NCBI RefSeq assembly: GCF_000511955.1
Contig: NZ_AZSU01000001.1
Span: 186,650 to 250,649 of the forward strand
Origin: [Clostridium] ultunense DSM 10521
Lineage (GTDB): Bacteria; Bacillota; Clostridia; Tissierellales; Tepidimicrobiaceae
Length of the DNA: 64,000 nucleotides
Direction of reading: 5' to 3'
Of the stretch, positions 28,791 to 38,010 are shown in pieces; the first letter of the stretch is position 1, and each line of letters opens with the position of its first letter. The position numbers were made by a program, and so were the translations under genes. The notes under the pieces are model-generated. The model was not told the DNA's origin. It ran no database searches and worked only from the letters and a program-made list of their open reading frames with translations.

Positions 28791-30095
28791 TTGCGCAAAA
28801 TTATTTCTTTTATTTTACTTGGTTTTATATTAATTTGGACTTATAATCTATTTATAAATAACTTTATTGTATTGGAAGAGGTAGAAGAAGAACCTTATAA
28901 GGGTATAATAGAAATATGGGATATACCTTGGGCTATTAAAGGGAATAATTATGGATGGTTACAGGAGAGAATTAGAAACTTTGAAAGGCGAAATCCAGGG
29001 GTATATATAGAGCTTACCCAAATTGATGAAGATAGTTTAAACTCTAAGATTAAGAATAATAATACCTTGGAAGATATGCCAGATATAATTCCTGTAAATT
29101 CAAGTTTTTTTAATTCTAATATATTGGAGCCTTTAGATGAATATTTTAGTAAAGAAGAATTAGAACGGTTTAAACATCATATTTTAAAGTCTACAACGTG
29201 CAATGACAGTCTTGTGGCAATTCCCATTGGCATAGGCACCAATATTATGTATATTAATTTAGATAAATTCCATGAAAGAGGTATTTCTCCTCCTCTAAAT
29301 GGCAATTGGACTTATGAGGAGTTTGTAAATATTTTAAATCAACTTACCTATGATTCAGATGAGGATGGTATAATAGATGAATATGGTTTTATTGCAAGTA
29401 TTGGAGCTAAGGATTATAATATTTGGGGAATCATTTTATCTGACGGTGGAGAGCTAATCAATCCTAAAAGGGTGGAATATAATTTTTATGGCGAAAAGGC
29501 TATTAAAGGATTAGAAAAGGTCATTAATCTAAAAGATAAATATAAGGTGGTACCAGATTATTTTGGAATTATTAGTGAGAAAGATGCTTGGGAAATGTTT
29601 TACAAGGATCAGAAAGCTGCCATTACTATTAGCGGAGCTTGGGCATCAAATTTTTTGGAACAGTTATATAGTAGTGGTGAAGGATTTAATTTTGATATAG
29701 TCAATTATCCAATGGGATATAAGGATTTGCCAGTGGCTCTTAGTAATGATATAGTTTCATATGGGATTGTAAAGAAAGGAGATCCTAAAAAGACCAAAAT
29801 CTGCGTTAAGTTTTTAAAATATTTGACTAATGAATCTAACCAAAAATCATTAGAAAAAATTGGGCTGTTTACAGTGAAACGTGGAATAAAGGATATGTAT
29901 ACGGAGAATATTAGGATGAAGAAGATTGAGGAAAGTCTTCCATACACAGAATATATACCTTTTGTAGATAATTGGACAGAAATAGATGCAATAGTACAAG
30001 AAGAAATAAGGAAAGCTATTCTAGGAGAAAAAGCTTCCTATGAAGCCATTGAAGATGCTAAAATAGAAATAGATAAATTAAAGAATCAAAATTGA
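28791..30095 (+). CDS. Extracellular solute-binding protein, membrane-anchored
   Basis: A 434-residue family-1 (sugar-type) periplasmic binding protein. Visible features include IEIWDIPWA, RNPGVYIELTQI, the hinge segment GISPPLNGNWTYEEFVNILNQLT and the C-terminal lobe AITISGAWASNFLEQL. The N terminus is one hydrophobic helix with no lipobox Cys, so it appears to be an uncleaved anchor. AGGAGG at 28777-28782 overlaps the in-frame GTG 28782, so TTG 28791 is the probable start. No ABC permease genes are adjacent, so it may serve a transporter elsewhere or work as a sensor. The stop is close to the murB ribosome site. Confidence 0.85.
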   Translation: MRKIISFILLGFILIWTYNLFINNFIVLEEVEEEPYKGIIEIWDIPWAIKGNNYGWLQERIRNFERRNPGVYIELTQIDEDSLNSKIKNNNTLEDMPDIIPVNSSFFNSNILEPLDEYFSKEELERFKHHILKSTTCNDSLVAIPIGIGTNIMYINLDKFHERGISPPLNGNWTYEEFVNILNQLTYDSDEDGIIDEYGFIASIGAKDYNIWGIILSDGGELINPKRVEYNFYGEKAIKGLEKVINLKDKYKVVPDYFGIISEKDAWEMFYKDQKAAITISGAWASNFLEQLYSSGEGFNFDIVNYPMGYKDLPVALSNDIVSYGIVKKGDPKKTKICVKFLKYLTNESNQKSLEKIGLFTVKRGIKDMYTENIRMKKIEESLPYTEYIPFVDNWTEIDAIVQEEIRKAILGEKASYEAIEDAKIEIDKLKNQN

Positions 30096-30112
30096 AATAT
30101 AGGAGTGGTATT

Positions 30113-31024
30113 TTGGAAATATCTAAACTTTATACATTATTTAAAGATAAAAGTTTTGGAGAAATATTGTTTGATGAGCCTATGAAAAACCACACCTCCT
30201 TTAAAATCGGCGGGCCAGCAGATATAATGGTAATACCTAATACAGAAAGAGAAGTTATTGAATCCATAAAATTTTGTAGGGATAATCATATAAAATATTT
30301 TATAATGGGGAATGGAACCAATCTGTTGGTTAAGGATACTGGCATAAGGGGAGTAGTTATTAAGATTGCCAATGGATTTGACAATATAGAAATAGATGGC
30401 AACAAAGTGATTTGCCAAAGTGGAACTCTAATATCTGTAATTGCAAAAGAGGCCTTGAGACAATCTTTAGCAGGTTTTGAATTTGCCAGTGGAATTCCAG
30501 GAACTATAGGTGGTGCTATTACTATGAATGCAGGAGCCTATGGGGGAGAGATGAAAGACATAGTAACTAAAGTACGAGTTCTAGATAAAAATAATAATGT
30601 AGTGGAGCTTACTAATGGAGAGATGAATTTCAGATATAGAGGTAGTACAGTTATAGACCAGGAGCTAGTGGTTTTAGGGGTAGAGTTAGAATTGGAAGAA
30701 GGGGAGTATTCCCAAATTGAAGAGAAAATGAAAGATTTAACCCATAGACGAGTTTCCAAACAACCATTGGATTTACCCAGTGGTGGCAGTACTTTTAAAA
30801 GACCTACAGGGTTCTATGCAGGTAAACTTATAGATGATGCTGGTCTAAGAGGTATCAGATATGGAGATGCACAGATTTCTGAAAAACATTGTGGTTTTAT
30901 GGTAAATCGTGGAGAGGCAACTTTTGATGAGGTTTTTACTCTTATAAAGACAGTTCAGAAAATAGTGTATGATAAATTCAATATAATGTTGGAACCAGAA
31001 ATAAAAATAATCGGGGATGACTAG
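30113..31024 (+). CDS. murB: UDP-N-acetylenolpyruvoylglucosamine reductase
   Basis: The FAD-dependent second step of UDP-MurNAc synthesis for peptidoglycan. At 303 residues it is a type II MurB: FAD-binding HTSFKIGGPADIMVIP and GNGTNLLV, then GIPGTIGGAITMNAGAYG, the catalytic Ser in SGGSTFKRP, and the C-terminal Glu in MLEPEIKIIG. TAGGAGTGG supports the TTG at 30113 rather than 30092, which would overlap the previous stop. It is the first gene of the murB-php-rapZ-yvcK cluster typical of clostridia. Confidence 0.96.
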   Translation: MEISKLYTLFKDKSFGEILFDEPMKNHTSFKIGGPADIMVIPNTEREVIESIKFCRDNHIKYFIMGNGTNLLVKDTGIRGVVIKIANGFDNIEIDGNKVICQSGTLISVIAKEALRQSLAGFEFASGIPGTIGGAITMNAGAYGGEMKDIVTKVRVLDKNNNVVELTNGEMNFRYRGSTVIDQELVVLGVELELEEGEYSQIEEKMKDLTHRRVSKQPLDLPSGGSTFKRPTGFYAGKLIDDAGLRGIRYGDAQISEKHCGFMVNRGEATFDEVFTLIKTVQKIVYDKFNIMLEPEIKIIGDD

Positions 31025-31036
31025 AAAGGGAAATAG

Positions 31037-31774
31037 ATGAAAATAACAGGAGATTATCATACTCATACCATATATAGTCATGGTAAAGGAACTATAGCGG
31101 AAAATGTAGAAACAGCTATTAAAAAAGGATTGAAAGAAATAGCTATATGTGACCATGGACCAGCTCATTATTTATATGGTGTAAGGAAAAACCAATTGTT
31201 TAAAATGAAAGAAGAAATAGATAGACTAAATGAGGAATATAAGAACAAAGGAATTAGAATATTATTAGGTGTGGAGGCTAATGTAATCGGCTATGATGGG
31301 ACAATAGATGTGGATGACGATATACTTAATATTATCGACATACTTTTATTAGGATATCATTATGGAGTTACCCCTAAATCCTTTAAAGATGGATTGTTTA
31401 TGTATATGATAAATCCGCTGTCTAAAATATTACCCATTTGTAGAGAACGGATTATAGAAAAGAATACTGAAGCATTGATAAAGGCTATTAATAAGTATCC
31501 AGTTGATATAATTACTCACCCAGATTCCAAAGCTAAATTAAATATTGAAAAAATTGGAGAAGCAGCTTTCGAAAAAGGAGTAGCTTTGGAAATCAATTCT
31601 AATCATAGCCAATTATCCATAGAAAATATCAAGATAGCATTGAAAACAGGGGTAGATTTTTGCATTAATAGCGATGCTCATGATCCAAAAAATGTAGGAA
31701 ATGTAGAAGATGGGATAAAAAGAGCTAAAAAAGCCAATATTCCTATTGATAGGATTAGAAACCTAATAGATTAA
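31037..31774 (+). CDS. PHP-domain metal-dependent phosphoesterase
   Basis: A 245-residue stand-alone PHP domain, likely a small-molecule phosphatase. Metal-ligand motifs are DYHTHTIYSHG (8-15), CDHGPAHY, E in GVEANVIG, THPDS and NSDAHD. Its conserved place between murB and rapZ in clostridia is known from genome comparisons, but the substrate is undefined. The gene follows murB by 12 bases. Confidence 0.88.
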   Translation: MKITGDYHTHTIYSHGKGTIAENVETAIKKGLKEIAICDHGPAHYLYGVRKNQLFKMKEEIDRLNEEYKNKGIRILLGVEANVIGYDGTIDVDDDILNIIDILLLGYHYGVTPKSFKDGLFMYMINPLSKILPICRERIIEKNTEALIKAINKYPVDIITHPDSKAKLNIEKIGEAAFEKGVALEINSNHSQLSIENIKIALKTGVDFCINSDAHDPKNVGNVEDGIKRAKKANIPIDRIRNLID

Positions 31775-31794
31775 ACCTTGGAGGTGAAACTATA

Positions 31795-32652
31795 TTGGAA
31801 TTTGTAATAATTACAGGAATGTCTGGGGCAGGGAAAAGTCAAGCTATGAAAGCTATGGAAGATATGGGTTATTATTGTATGGATAATCTACCCCCTACCT
31901 TATTACCTAAGTTTGCAGAACTTTGCCACCAGTCGAAAAGAAATATTGATAAGGTAGCTGTGGTGGTAGATATTAGGGGAGGAATATTCTTTGAGGATCT
32001 ATTTAAAGGGTTAGAAGAATTAAATGAAGAAGGAATAAAATATAGCATTTTATTCTTAGATGCATTAGACCAGGTATTGATCAAAAGGTACAAGGAACTT
32101 AGAAGACCTCATCCTCTAAATCCTAAGGGAGGAATATTAAATGGAATATTGGAAGAAAGAAAACTATTAGAAGAGGTAAAGAAGAAGGCGGATTTTGTTA
32201 TAGATACATCTAAACTAACGATAGGAATGCTTAAAGAAGAAATTTACAAAATATTTTTTGAAGGACTAGAATTGCGGAAGTTAACAATATCCATAGTGTC
32301 CTTTGGATTTAAACATGGTATGTTATTAGATGCAGACCTAGTATTTGACGTTAGGTTTATTCCTAACCCTTACTATGTACCAGAATTGAAAGATTTTACT
32401 GGAGAAGATGAAGATGTGAAGAGATATGTATTCCATTGGGACCAAACCAATATATTTATGGATAAATTAATGGATATGTTGGAATTTTTGATTCCTTATT
32501 ATATAAAAGAAGGCAAAACCCAGCTAATAATAGGAATAGGATGTACTGGAGGAAAACATAGGTCTGTAGCTATTGCCAATGAGATAGAAAAAAGGCTTAA
32601 AGAGAATGAACATAGGGCTATTGTAAGTCATAGAGACTACAAATTAGCGTAA
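31795..32652 (+). CDS. rapZ: RNase adapter / nucleotide-binding protein RapZ (YvcJ)
   Basis: A 285-residue P-loop protein: Walker A GMSGAGKS at residues 8-15 and the C-terminal GIGCTGGKHRSVAIANEI typical of RapZ/YvcJ. In E. coli RapZ controls glucosamine-6-phosphate synthase through small RNA decay; in Bacillus YvcJ binds nucleotides and affects competence. The start is TTG 31795, fixed by GGAGGTG at 31780-31786. It lies in the rapZ-yvcK-whiA-HPr context. Confidence 0.96.
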   Translation: MEFVIITGMSGAGKSQAMKAMEDMGYYCMDNLPPTLLPKFAELCHQSKRNIDKVAVVVDIRGGIFFEDLFKGLEELNEEGIKYSILFLDALDQVLIKRYKELRRPHPLNPKGGILNGILEERKLLEEVKKKADFVIDTSKLTIGMLKEEIYKIFFEGLELRKLTISIVSFGFKHGMLLDADLVFDVRFIPNPYYVPELKDFTGEDEDVKRYVFHWDQTNIFMDKLMDMLEFLIPYYIKEGKTQLIIGIGCTGGKHRSVAIANEIEKRLKENEHRAIVSHRDYKLA

Positions 32653-32666
32653 AGGAGTATAGATTT

Positions 32667-33941
32667 ATGGATAAAAAATATAGACCTAGGCTAATAATTT
32701 TAGGCTGGATATCCTTGGGAGTCCTTGGAATATTTTTATTATTAATTGGTCTTTCTAGCTTTGTATATGAATTATTTACTAACTATAGAATGGGTATAAA
32801 GATTATATTTTCAATAATTGGCATTACTCTCATTGTATTTTCCATTAAAAAATCTTTTTTTGAAATAATCAATGGAGTTAAGAAAAATGGGCTAAATGGA
32901 AATATTAATCGAAACGATATTAGCAATATGATATATAGAGAGAGAGTATTATCTAAGGGACCAAAGGTGGTAGTTATTGGAGGAGGAACTGGACTATCCG
33001 TATTGTTAAGAGGACTTAAGGAATCTACCTCCAATATAACTGCTATTGTAACAGTAGCAGATGATGGTGGAGGTTCGGGCATATTAAGAGAGGATTTAGG
33101 TATGTTGCCTCCTGGAGATATTCGGTCTTGTATATTGGCATTGGCCAATACAGAGCCTACTATGGAAAAATTACTCCAGTATAGATTTGATGAAGGACTG
33201 TTAAAGGGACAAAATTTTGGTAACCTATTTATCGCCGCCATGAATGAAATATATGGAAGCTTTGAAATGGCCATAAAGGAAACCAGTAATGTATTAGCCG
33301 TTACTGGTAAAGTTCTACCTATGACATTAGAGGATGTAACTCTATATGCAGTGCTGGAGAATGGACACACTATAAAAGGTGAATCTGAAATTCCCTTAAA
33401 AAATAAAGAATTGTCCAGCAGAATAAAGCGAATTTATATGGAACCAATGGTCAGTTATCCTTTAACTGAGGCTGTAGAAGCCATAGAGGATGCGGATTTA
33501 ATAGTATTAGGCCCGGGGAGTTTATATACCAGTGTAATACCTAACCTATTGGTAAATAATATTGTGGATACCATTTATAGGGCAGAGGGGCCTAAAGTAT
33601 ATATTACAAATGTTATGACCCAGCCAGGGGAAACCGATAGCTACACGGTATTAGATCATGTAGAGGGTATAGTCACCCATAGTAGAGAAGATTTTTTAGA
33701 TTATGTAATTGTAAATATAGAGGAAATACCAAAGGAAACCCTAACCAAATACGCCTCAGATGGATCGGAACCTGTAATTTTAGGGGGAGATGATGAAGAG
33801 ATATTGAATTCTAAAGGTATACAAGTAATAAAAGGAAATTTAATAGATATTAAAAAGGATTATATACGTCATGACTCAATAGAACTAAGTAAAATGTTAA
33901 TAGATATAGCTAAAAACAAAGTAAGTAAAATCCAAATATAA
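32667..33941 (+). CDS. yvcK: YvcK-type gluconeogenesis / cell-shape factor
   Basis: A 424-residue UDP-sugar-binding protein. Two N-terminal transmembrane helices (~10-32 and ~38-58) precede the Rossmann-like domain with VVIGGGTGLSVLLRGLK and DDGGGSGILREDLG. YvcK in Bacillus binds UDP-GlcNAc, supports growth on gluconeogenic carbon and affects PBP1 localisation. The membrane-anchored form is the longer clostridial type. AAAGGAG precedes the ATG; it follows rapZ by 14 bases. Confidence 0.95.
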   Translation: MDKKYRPRLIILGWISLGVLGIFLLLIGLSSFVYELFTNYRMGIKIIFSIIGITLIVFSIKKSFFEIINGVKKNGLNGNINRNDISNMIYRERVLSKGPKVVVIGGGTGLSVLLRGLKESTSNITAIVTVADDGGGSGILREDLGMLPPGDIRSCILALANTEPTMEKLLQYRFDEGLLKGQNFGNLFIAAMNEIYGSFEMAIKETSNVLAVTGKVLPMTLEDVTLYAVLENGHTIKGESEIPLKNKELSSRIKRIYMEPMVSYPLTEAVEAIEDADLIVLGPGSLYTSVIPNLLVNNIVDTIYRAEGPKVYITNVMTQPGETDSYTVLDHVEGIVTHSREDFLDYVIVNIEEIPKETLTKYASDGSEPVILGGDDEEILNSKGIQVIKGNLIDIKKDYIRHDSIELSKMLIDIAKNKVSKIQI

Positions 33942-33942
33942 A

Positions 33943-33961
33943 GGGGCGATTTAATCGCCCC
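33943..33961. terminator. Terminator after yvcK
   Basis: GGGGCGAT/ATCGCCCC with a TTA loop lies between converging genes. It lacks a long T run on the plus strand. Confidence 0.65.
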
Positions 33962-33970
33962 TTGAATCTA

Positions 33971-34492
33971 TTAACTCTTTTTTACTTCTTCAAGCATCCT
34001 AGAAATTAAATTGCCTGCAGACTTTTTAGTCAAGTTATCATAATTTACAGAAGTATTTAGCTCATTTGCTAATTTTCTAATGGTTTCCAATTGCCTTTTA
34101 GTAGGAGGTTCCGTTTGATTAGTTATAAACTCATCTTCCATTTCATTTTCTCTATCTTCTAAAGACAACTCCTCAAAAGCAGTCATCCCCACATTGGTCA
34201 AATCCCTTAAAACCCTTGCTTTAGCACGGGTAGAAGCCATTCTGATTAAATGAGGCACTATAGTAGAGTTAACGGACTGGGGACTAGCATCGCCTAAATC
34301 AGTATATACTTCATTTTCCGTTGTGGCAGTGGCCTTACATATGGCTGTCATATTATTTTCTCTTGTTGGAATTTGGATTAGTTCCACCTGTATAGATTTC
34401 AAATTCCGTTGGTGAGCCAAATCTAATAGACCTTCATAGGTTACGTAGGATTTGCCCTGCAAATTTATAATAAATTTTTCATTAATACTCAT
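33971..34492 (-). CDS. Rad52/DdrA-like single-strand DNA-binding protein (putative)
   Basis: A 173-residue cytoplasmic protein. Its middle (YTDLGDASPQSVNSTIVPHL, then IRMASTRAKARVLRDLTNVG, MTAFEEL) matches my memory of the Rad52/DdrA-type annealing fold seen in phage and Deinococcus proteins. The C terminus (PPTKRQLETIRKLANELN...) resembles the small helical tail found in many such proteins. A role in DNA repair or annealing is therefore likely but not proven. AGGTGG precedes the ATG. It interrupts the usual yvcK-whiA order together with the next two genes. Confidence 0.6.
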   Translation of the reverse strand: MSINEKFIINLQGKSYVTYEGLLDLAHQRNLKSIQVELIQIPTRENNMTAICKATATTENEVYTDLGDASPQSVNSTIVPHLIRMASTRAKARVLRDLTNVGMTAFEELSLEDRENEMEDEFITNQTEPPTKRQLETIRKLANELNTSVNYDNLTKKSAGNLISRMLEEVKKS

Positions 34493-34586
34493 TAAACCAC
34501 CTCATCTATATTTTGCAAAGAATACTTTAAATTAAACCTGGAAATGTTAAACAATTATATTATATCATAGGTGGCTTATCAACATG

Positions 34587-35621
34587 TTAAGTTAAATATA
34601 GTATGCCTAACTTTATAGTGTTTTCTATAGCATTTTTATGGGTTCTTTCAAAAGAATGGGAAGCATCAACACCAGGACCGATTAATCCTACCTTAAAATC
34701 ATAACCTGCCCTTAATGCTGCAGATCCATCAGACCCATAGTAGGGATATATATCAATTTTATAATTCAAATTATTTTCTTTTGCTAAACTAACCAGTCGG
34801 TTTTTTAGTTCTAAATCATAAGGACCAGAACTGTCCTTTGCACATATGGTTACACTATATTCATCAGAGGTTTGCCCTTCTCCAGGGGCAGCCATGTCTA
34901 TAGCTATGAATTCAAAGGTTTTTTCAGGAATAGCAGCACTAGCACCATGGCCTACTTCTTCATAATTACTAATAAAAAAATTGGTAGTATATCGAGGTTT
35001 AATATTATTATCCATTAGATATTTAGCGATTCCTAATATGGAAGCTACACCAGCCTTGTCGTCTAAATGTCTAGATTTGACAAACCCACTTTCAGTAACA
35101 ACTGTTCTAGGATCAAAGAATATAAAATCGCCTACATTAATACCTAATTTTTCAATATCTTCTTTTGAAGAAACTTTTTCATCTAATCTAATTTCCATAT
35201 TATCCATATTTCTTTCTAGAGTTTTAGTTTCCTCCCCATGGACATGGGAAGAAGCTTTAGTTGTAAGTATAGTGCCAGGGTATAATTTTCCATTACTACT
35301 TTCAATATTTACGTATTCGCCTTCTACAGTACTCCAAACATAACCTCCGACTTGGGTTAGTTTAATTCTTCCGCTAGACTTGATTTCTTTTACCATCCCG
35401 CCTAAAGTGTCTACATGGCCTGATAAGGTGATTTCTTTTTCTTGATTTTTCCCAACAATTGTGGCAATTAATGCATCTTTATTAGTCCTATAGGTGGAAA
35501 TACCCATAGAATTGAACTCCTTTTCCACAAAATCTATAGCTTTTTTTGTATTACCTGATGGACTAGGAATATTAAGCAAAGATACTAACCTGTCCACTAC
35601 ATAATCCACATCTAATTTCAT
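34587..35621 (-). CDS. M42 family metallo-aminopeptidase
   Basis: A 344-residue M42 enzyme related to glutamyl aminopeptidases and tetrahedral TET peptidases. Dimetal and catalytic residues appear in order: H and D in LSGHVDTLGG, D in RHLDDKAG, EE in NYEEVGHGA, D in AIDMAAPG, and the final H in RTHKNAIENT. It probably forms a large oligomer that trims peptides in the cytosol. AAAGGAGGT precedes the ATG. Single gene, divergent from the Nudix gene. Confidence 0.93.
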   Translation of the reverse strand: MKLDVDYVVDRLVSLLNIPSPSGNTKKAIDFVEKEFNSMGISTYRTNKDALIATIVGKNQEKEITLSGHVDTLGGMVKEIKSSGRIKLTQVGGYVWSTVEGEYVNIESSNGKLYPGTILTTKASSHVHGEETKTLERNMDNMEIRLDEKVSSKEDIEKLGINVGDFIFFDPRTVVTESGFVKSRHLDDKAGVASILGIAKYLMDNNIKPRYTTNFFISNYEEVGHGASAAIPEKTFEFIAIDMAAPGEGQTSDEYSVTICAKDSSGPYDLELKNRLVSLAKENNLNYKIDIYPYYGSDGSAALRAGYDFKVGLIGPGVDASHSFERTHKNAIENTIKLGILYLT

Positions 35622-35771
35622 AAAGAAAACCTCCTTTGAAATTTCATTCTATATTATTATATCACCTTAGTACCATATTAAAGCAATCTATTTAAAAAAA
35701 TTTAGCATAATATTTATATTTGTAGTATAATAAGCTTAATATCCATATAGTTAATATAATGGGAGATGGTT

Positions 35772-36176
35772 TTGGTGGTTGAAGAAGTAAGTGCTGGAGG
35801 TGTGGTGATATTTGGTAATGCCATACTTTTATTAAAAAAATTTAATGGAGATTGGGTATTGCCTAAGGGAAGGGTAGAAAAAAATGAGAATATTAGAGAA
35901 GCTGCTATTAGAGAGGTATTGGAGGAAAGTGGTGTAAAGGCTGAGATAATAAGATATATAGGTATGGTCCATTATACTTATAAAAATATTAAGGGTGATG
36001 AAACGGTATTTAAGACAGTCCATTGGTATCTAATGAAGGCCAATAGTATGGAATCAGTACCACAAAAAAAGGAAGGTTTTATAGAAGCTACTTTTGTCCA
36101 TAAAGATAGGGTTAAAGACCTAGTTAAATATAATGATGAGAGAAAAATACTTAAAAAGGTTTTAAAATTAATTTAG
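35772..36176 (+). CDS. Nudix hydrolase (YvcI-like position)
   Basis: A 134-residue Nudix protein with an intact box: G in KGRVEKNENIREAAIREVLEESG matches the Gx5Ex7REUxEExGU pattern. Substrate unknown. In Bacillus a Nudix gene (yvcI) heads the rapZ-yvcK-whiA-crh operon, so location agrees with that role. An ATG at 35766 overlaps the GGGAG ribosome site; TTG 35772 or GTG 35775 are better starts. Confidence 0.9.
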   Translation: MVVEEVSAGGVVIFGNAILLLKKFNGDWVLPKGRVEKNENIREAAIREVLEESGVKAEIIRYIGMVHYTYKNIKGDETVFKTVHWYLMKANSMESVPQKKEGFIEATFVHKDRVKDLVKYNDERKILKKVLKLI

Positions 36177-36228
36177 ATTTGATATAATCTTAACAATCTT
36201 ATTGTAAAATAAAAGTAGGAGAGATATA

Positions 36229-37192
36229 ATGTCTTTTTCATCAACAACTAAGAATGAATTGTCAAGATTACCTATTCAAAATAGGTGTTGTGCCATAGCT
36301 GAGTTAGCTGCTATAGTTAGAATGAGTGGTACAATCCAAATAACTGGAATGAAACGCATTAGTTTGAAATTTGGGACGGAAAACGCTGCCATTGCAAGAA
36401 GGATATTTACTTTGTTGAAAATTTTATACAATACAGATGTAGAAGTTATGGTAAGAAAAAATAAACAATTAAAAAAGAATAATAACTATTTAATAATTGT
36501 AAATAGCATGGAAATAACTACAAAAATTTTAGAGGATGTAGGATTTTTAACAGATGAAGATAGTAGTTATTATACTATAGATTATAAAACGCCAGAAAAT
36601 TTGATAGAGAATAGGTGTTGTAGAAGGGCCTATATTAGAGGGGCATTTTTAGGGGGGGGGCTCTATCAGTAACCCAGAGAAAGCTTACCATTTAGAGTTC
36701 GTTACTAATAGTATAGAGCATGGTAAGGATTTATCAGAAATAATAAACTCTTTTAATCTAGATTCTAAAATAGTAGTTAGAAAGGAAAATTATGTAGTCT
36801 ATATTAAAGAAGGAGGGCAAATAGTAGATATATTAAATATAATGGAAGCTCACCAGGCTTTACTTAAATTGGAAAACATTAGGGTTTTTAAGGATGTAAG
36901 AAATAATATTAATAGACTTGTAAATTGTGAAACTGCAAATTTAAGTAAAACCATAGATGCATCTTTGCGTCAAGTGGAAAATATTGAATATATAGATAGT
37001 AAAATAGGAATTGATAAACTTCCTAAAAATCTTCGCGAGATTGCCAGATTAAGGTTGCAATATAGGGAAGCTAGTCTTAAAGAATTGGGAACCATGCTAA
37101 AACCTCCAGTAGGGAAGTCTGGAGTAAATCATAGATTTAGAAGAATAGACGAAATTGCAGAAGATTTAAAAAGAAAGGAGAATGAGACATGA
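36229..37192 (+). pseudogene. whiA: WhiA sporulation/division regulator, frameshifted at a nine-G run
   Basis: WhiA is a LAGLIDADG-like plus helix-turn-helix DNA-binding protein that promotes division and chromosome segregation. The first part reads normally from ATG 36229 to a run of nine G at 36652-36660, then hits a stop (GGGLYQ-stop). With eight G the frame would continue [18 protein letters not shown], the expected WhiA sequence, to the stop at 37192. The C-terminal part includes the WhiA helix-turn-helix ([20 protein letters not shown]). The gene ends in ATGA overlap with HPr. A homopolymer sequencing error is the simplest explanation; slippage or a real mutation is possible. Confidence 0.93.
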
Positions 37193-37455
37193 TAAGAAAA
37201 AATGTAATTCTAAATAATGAAGTTGGGCTACATGCCAGGCCAGCTGCATTATTTGTCCAAGCGGCAAACAAATTTTCTAGTAATGTATATATTGAGTTAG
37301 AAGGTAGAAAGGTGAATGGTAAAAGCATTATAGGAGTCATGTCTTTAGGTGCATTCCATGGAGAAGAAATCACTTTGATTGTTAATGGCGAAGATGAAGA
37401 GGAGGCTATGGAAGAATTATCAAAATTAATAGAAGATGGGCTAAAAGATTTGTAG
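37189..37455 (+). CDS. ptsH: Phosphocarrier protein HPr
   Basis: An 88-residue HPr. His15 in GLHARPAA is the PTS phosphorylation site, and Ser46 in GKSIIGVMS is the regulatory site for HprK. It occupies the position of Bacillus crh, but unlike Crh it retains His15, so it can act in both sugar transport and catabolite control. It overlaps the whiA stop (ATGA), so translation is coupled. Confidence 0.95.
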   Translation: MIRKNVILNNEVGLHARPAALFVQAANKFSSNVYIELEGRKVNGKSIIGVMSLGAFHGEEITLIVNGEDEEEAMEELSKLIEDGLKDL

Positions 37456-37464
37456 ATAAGAGTA

Positions 37465-37495
37465 AATCCCTTCAGTGAAGGGATTATTTTATTCT
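37465..37495. terminator. Terminator between HPr and grdX
   Basis: AATCCCTTC/GAAGGGATT with an AGT loop is followed by a T-rich tract. It probably serves both converging genes. Confidence 0.8.
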
Positions 37496-37876
37496 TTAAA
37501 TAATCTTATCCATTACATTTTCTATCAAAGACAAGTCTATTATTCTAAAATCAGCAAGGACCTTTTCTGTCCAATTGGGAGTAGGTTTATTTTTTATAAA
37601 TTTTTTAGCAGTAGCAATACTATCTTCAATAATCATTAAACTATCATAATCCATAGAACTTTTATCCTTGCTTATTATTATGGTTTTATAGGGAGTTTCG
37701 TTAGGTTTCACACTACCGGATAGAGGATGAGTCATCAATTTATGTCCCTTGTGAATCTGATCCCTCACGTATTCCAATACATCTAAATAAGTAAATTTTT
37801 CATCGTATTTAATTTCAACATTGTCCTTATATTTTTCACATACATATTTATTATTTGTTACTATAATATTTTTCAT
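37496..37876 (-). CDS. grdX: GrdX family protein
   Basis: A 126-residue protein of the GrdX family, usually the first gene of glycine, sarcosine or betaine reductase operons. The diagnostic segment is HKLMTHPLSGSVKPNETPYK. Its function is unknown. GGAGGT supports ATG 37876 rather than the upstream in-frame 37903. It stands alone here, with no grdA-E or trxB genes nearby. The presence of GrdX hints at Stickland-type amino-acid reduction in this organism. Confidence 0.85.
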   Translation of the reverse strand: MKNIIVTNNKYVCEKYKDNVEIKYDEKFTYLDVLEYVRDQIHKGHKLMTHPLSGSVKPNETPYKTIIISKDKSSMDYDSLMIIEDSIATAKKFIKNKPTPNWTEKVLADFRIIDLSLIENVMDKII

Positions 37877-38010
37877 CTTAGACCTCCAAAACTTTTGATA
37901 CATTTATTTTATCATAAATTAGAAGCCAATAGAAGATTATGAAAGGTAGTTTTATTTATTTTTGTTTATGATAGAATAAAGATATAAATATACTTAGAAA
38001 GGGTTTTATT

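Noticed and set aside
32783..33370. 195-codon minus-strand open frame inside yvcK
   Set aside because: Antisense shadow of a conserved gene; Ser/Pro-rich composition and no ribosome site.
36649..36675. Programmed -1 or +1 ribosomal frameshift in whiA
   Set aside because: No slippery heptamer with downstream pseudoknot is visible; a homopolymer error or slippage explains the data more simply. Kept only as an alternative.
36842..37192. Separate 116-residue gene starting at 36842
   Set aside because: It is the continuation of whiA after the frameshift; the conserved WhiA sequence runs upstream of this ATG to the nine-G run.
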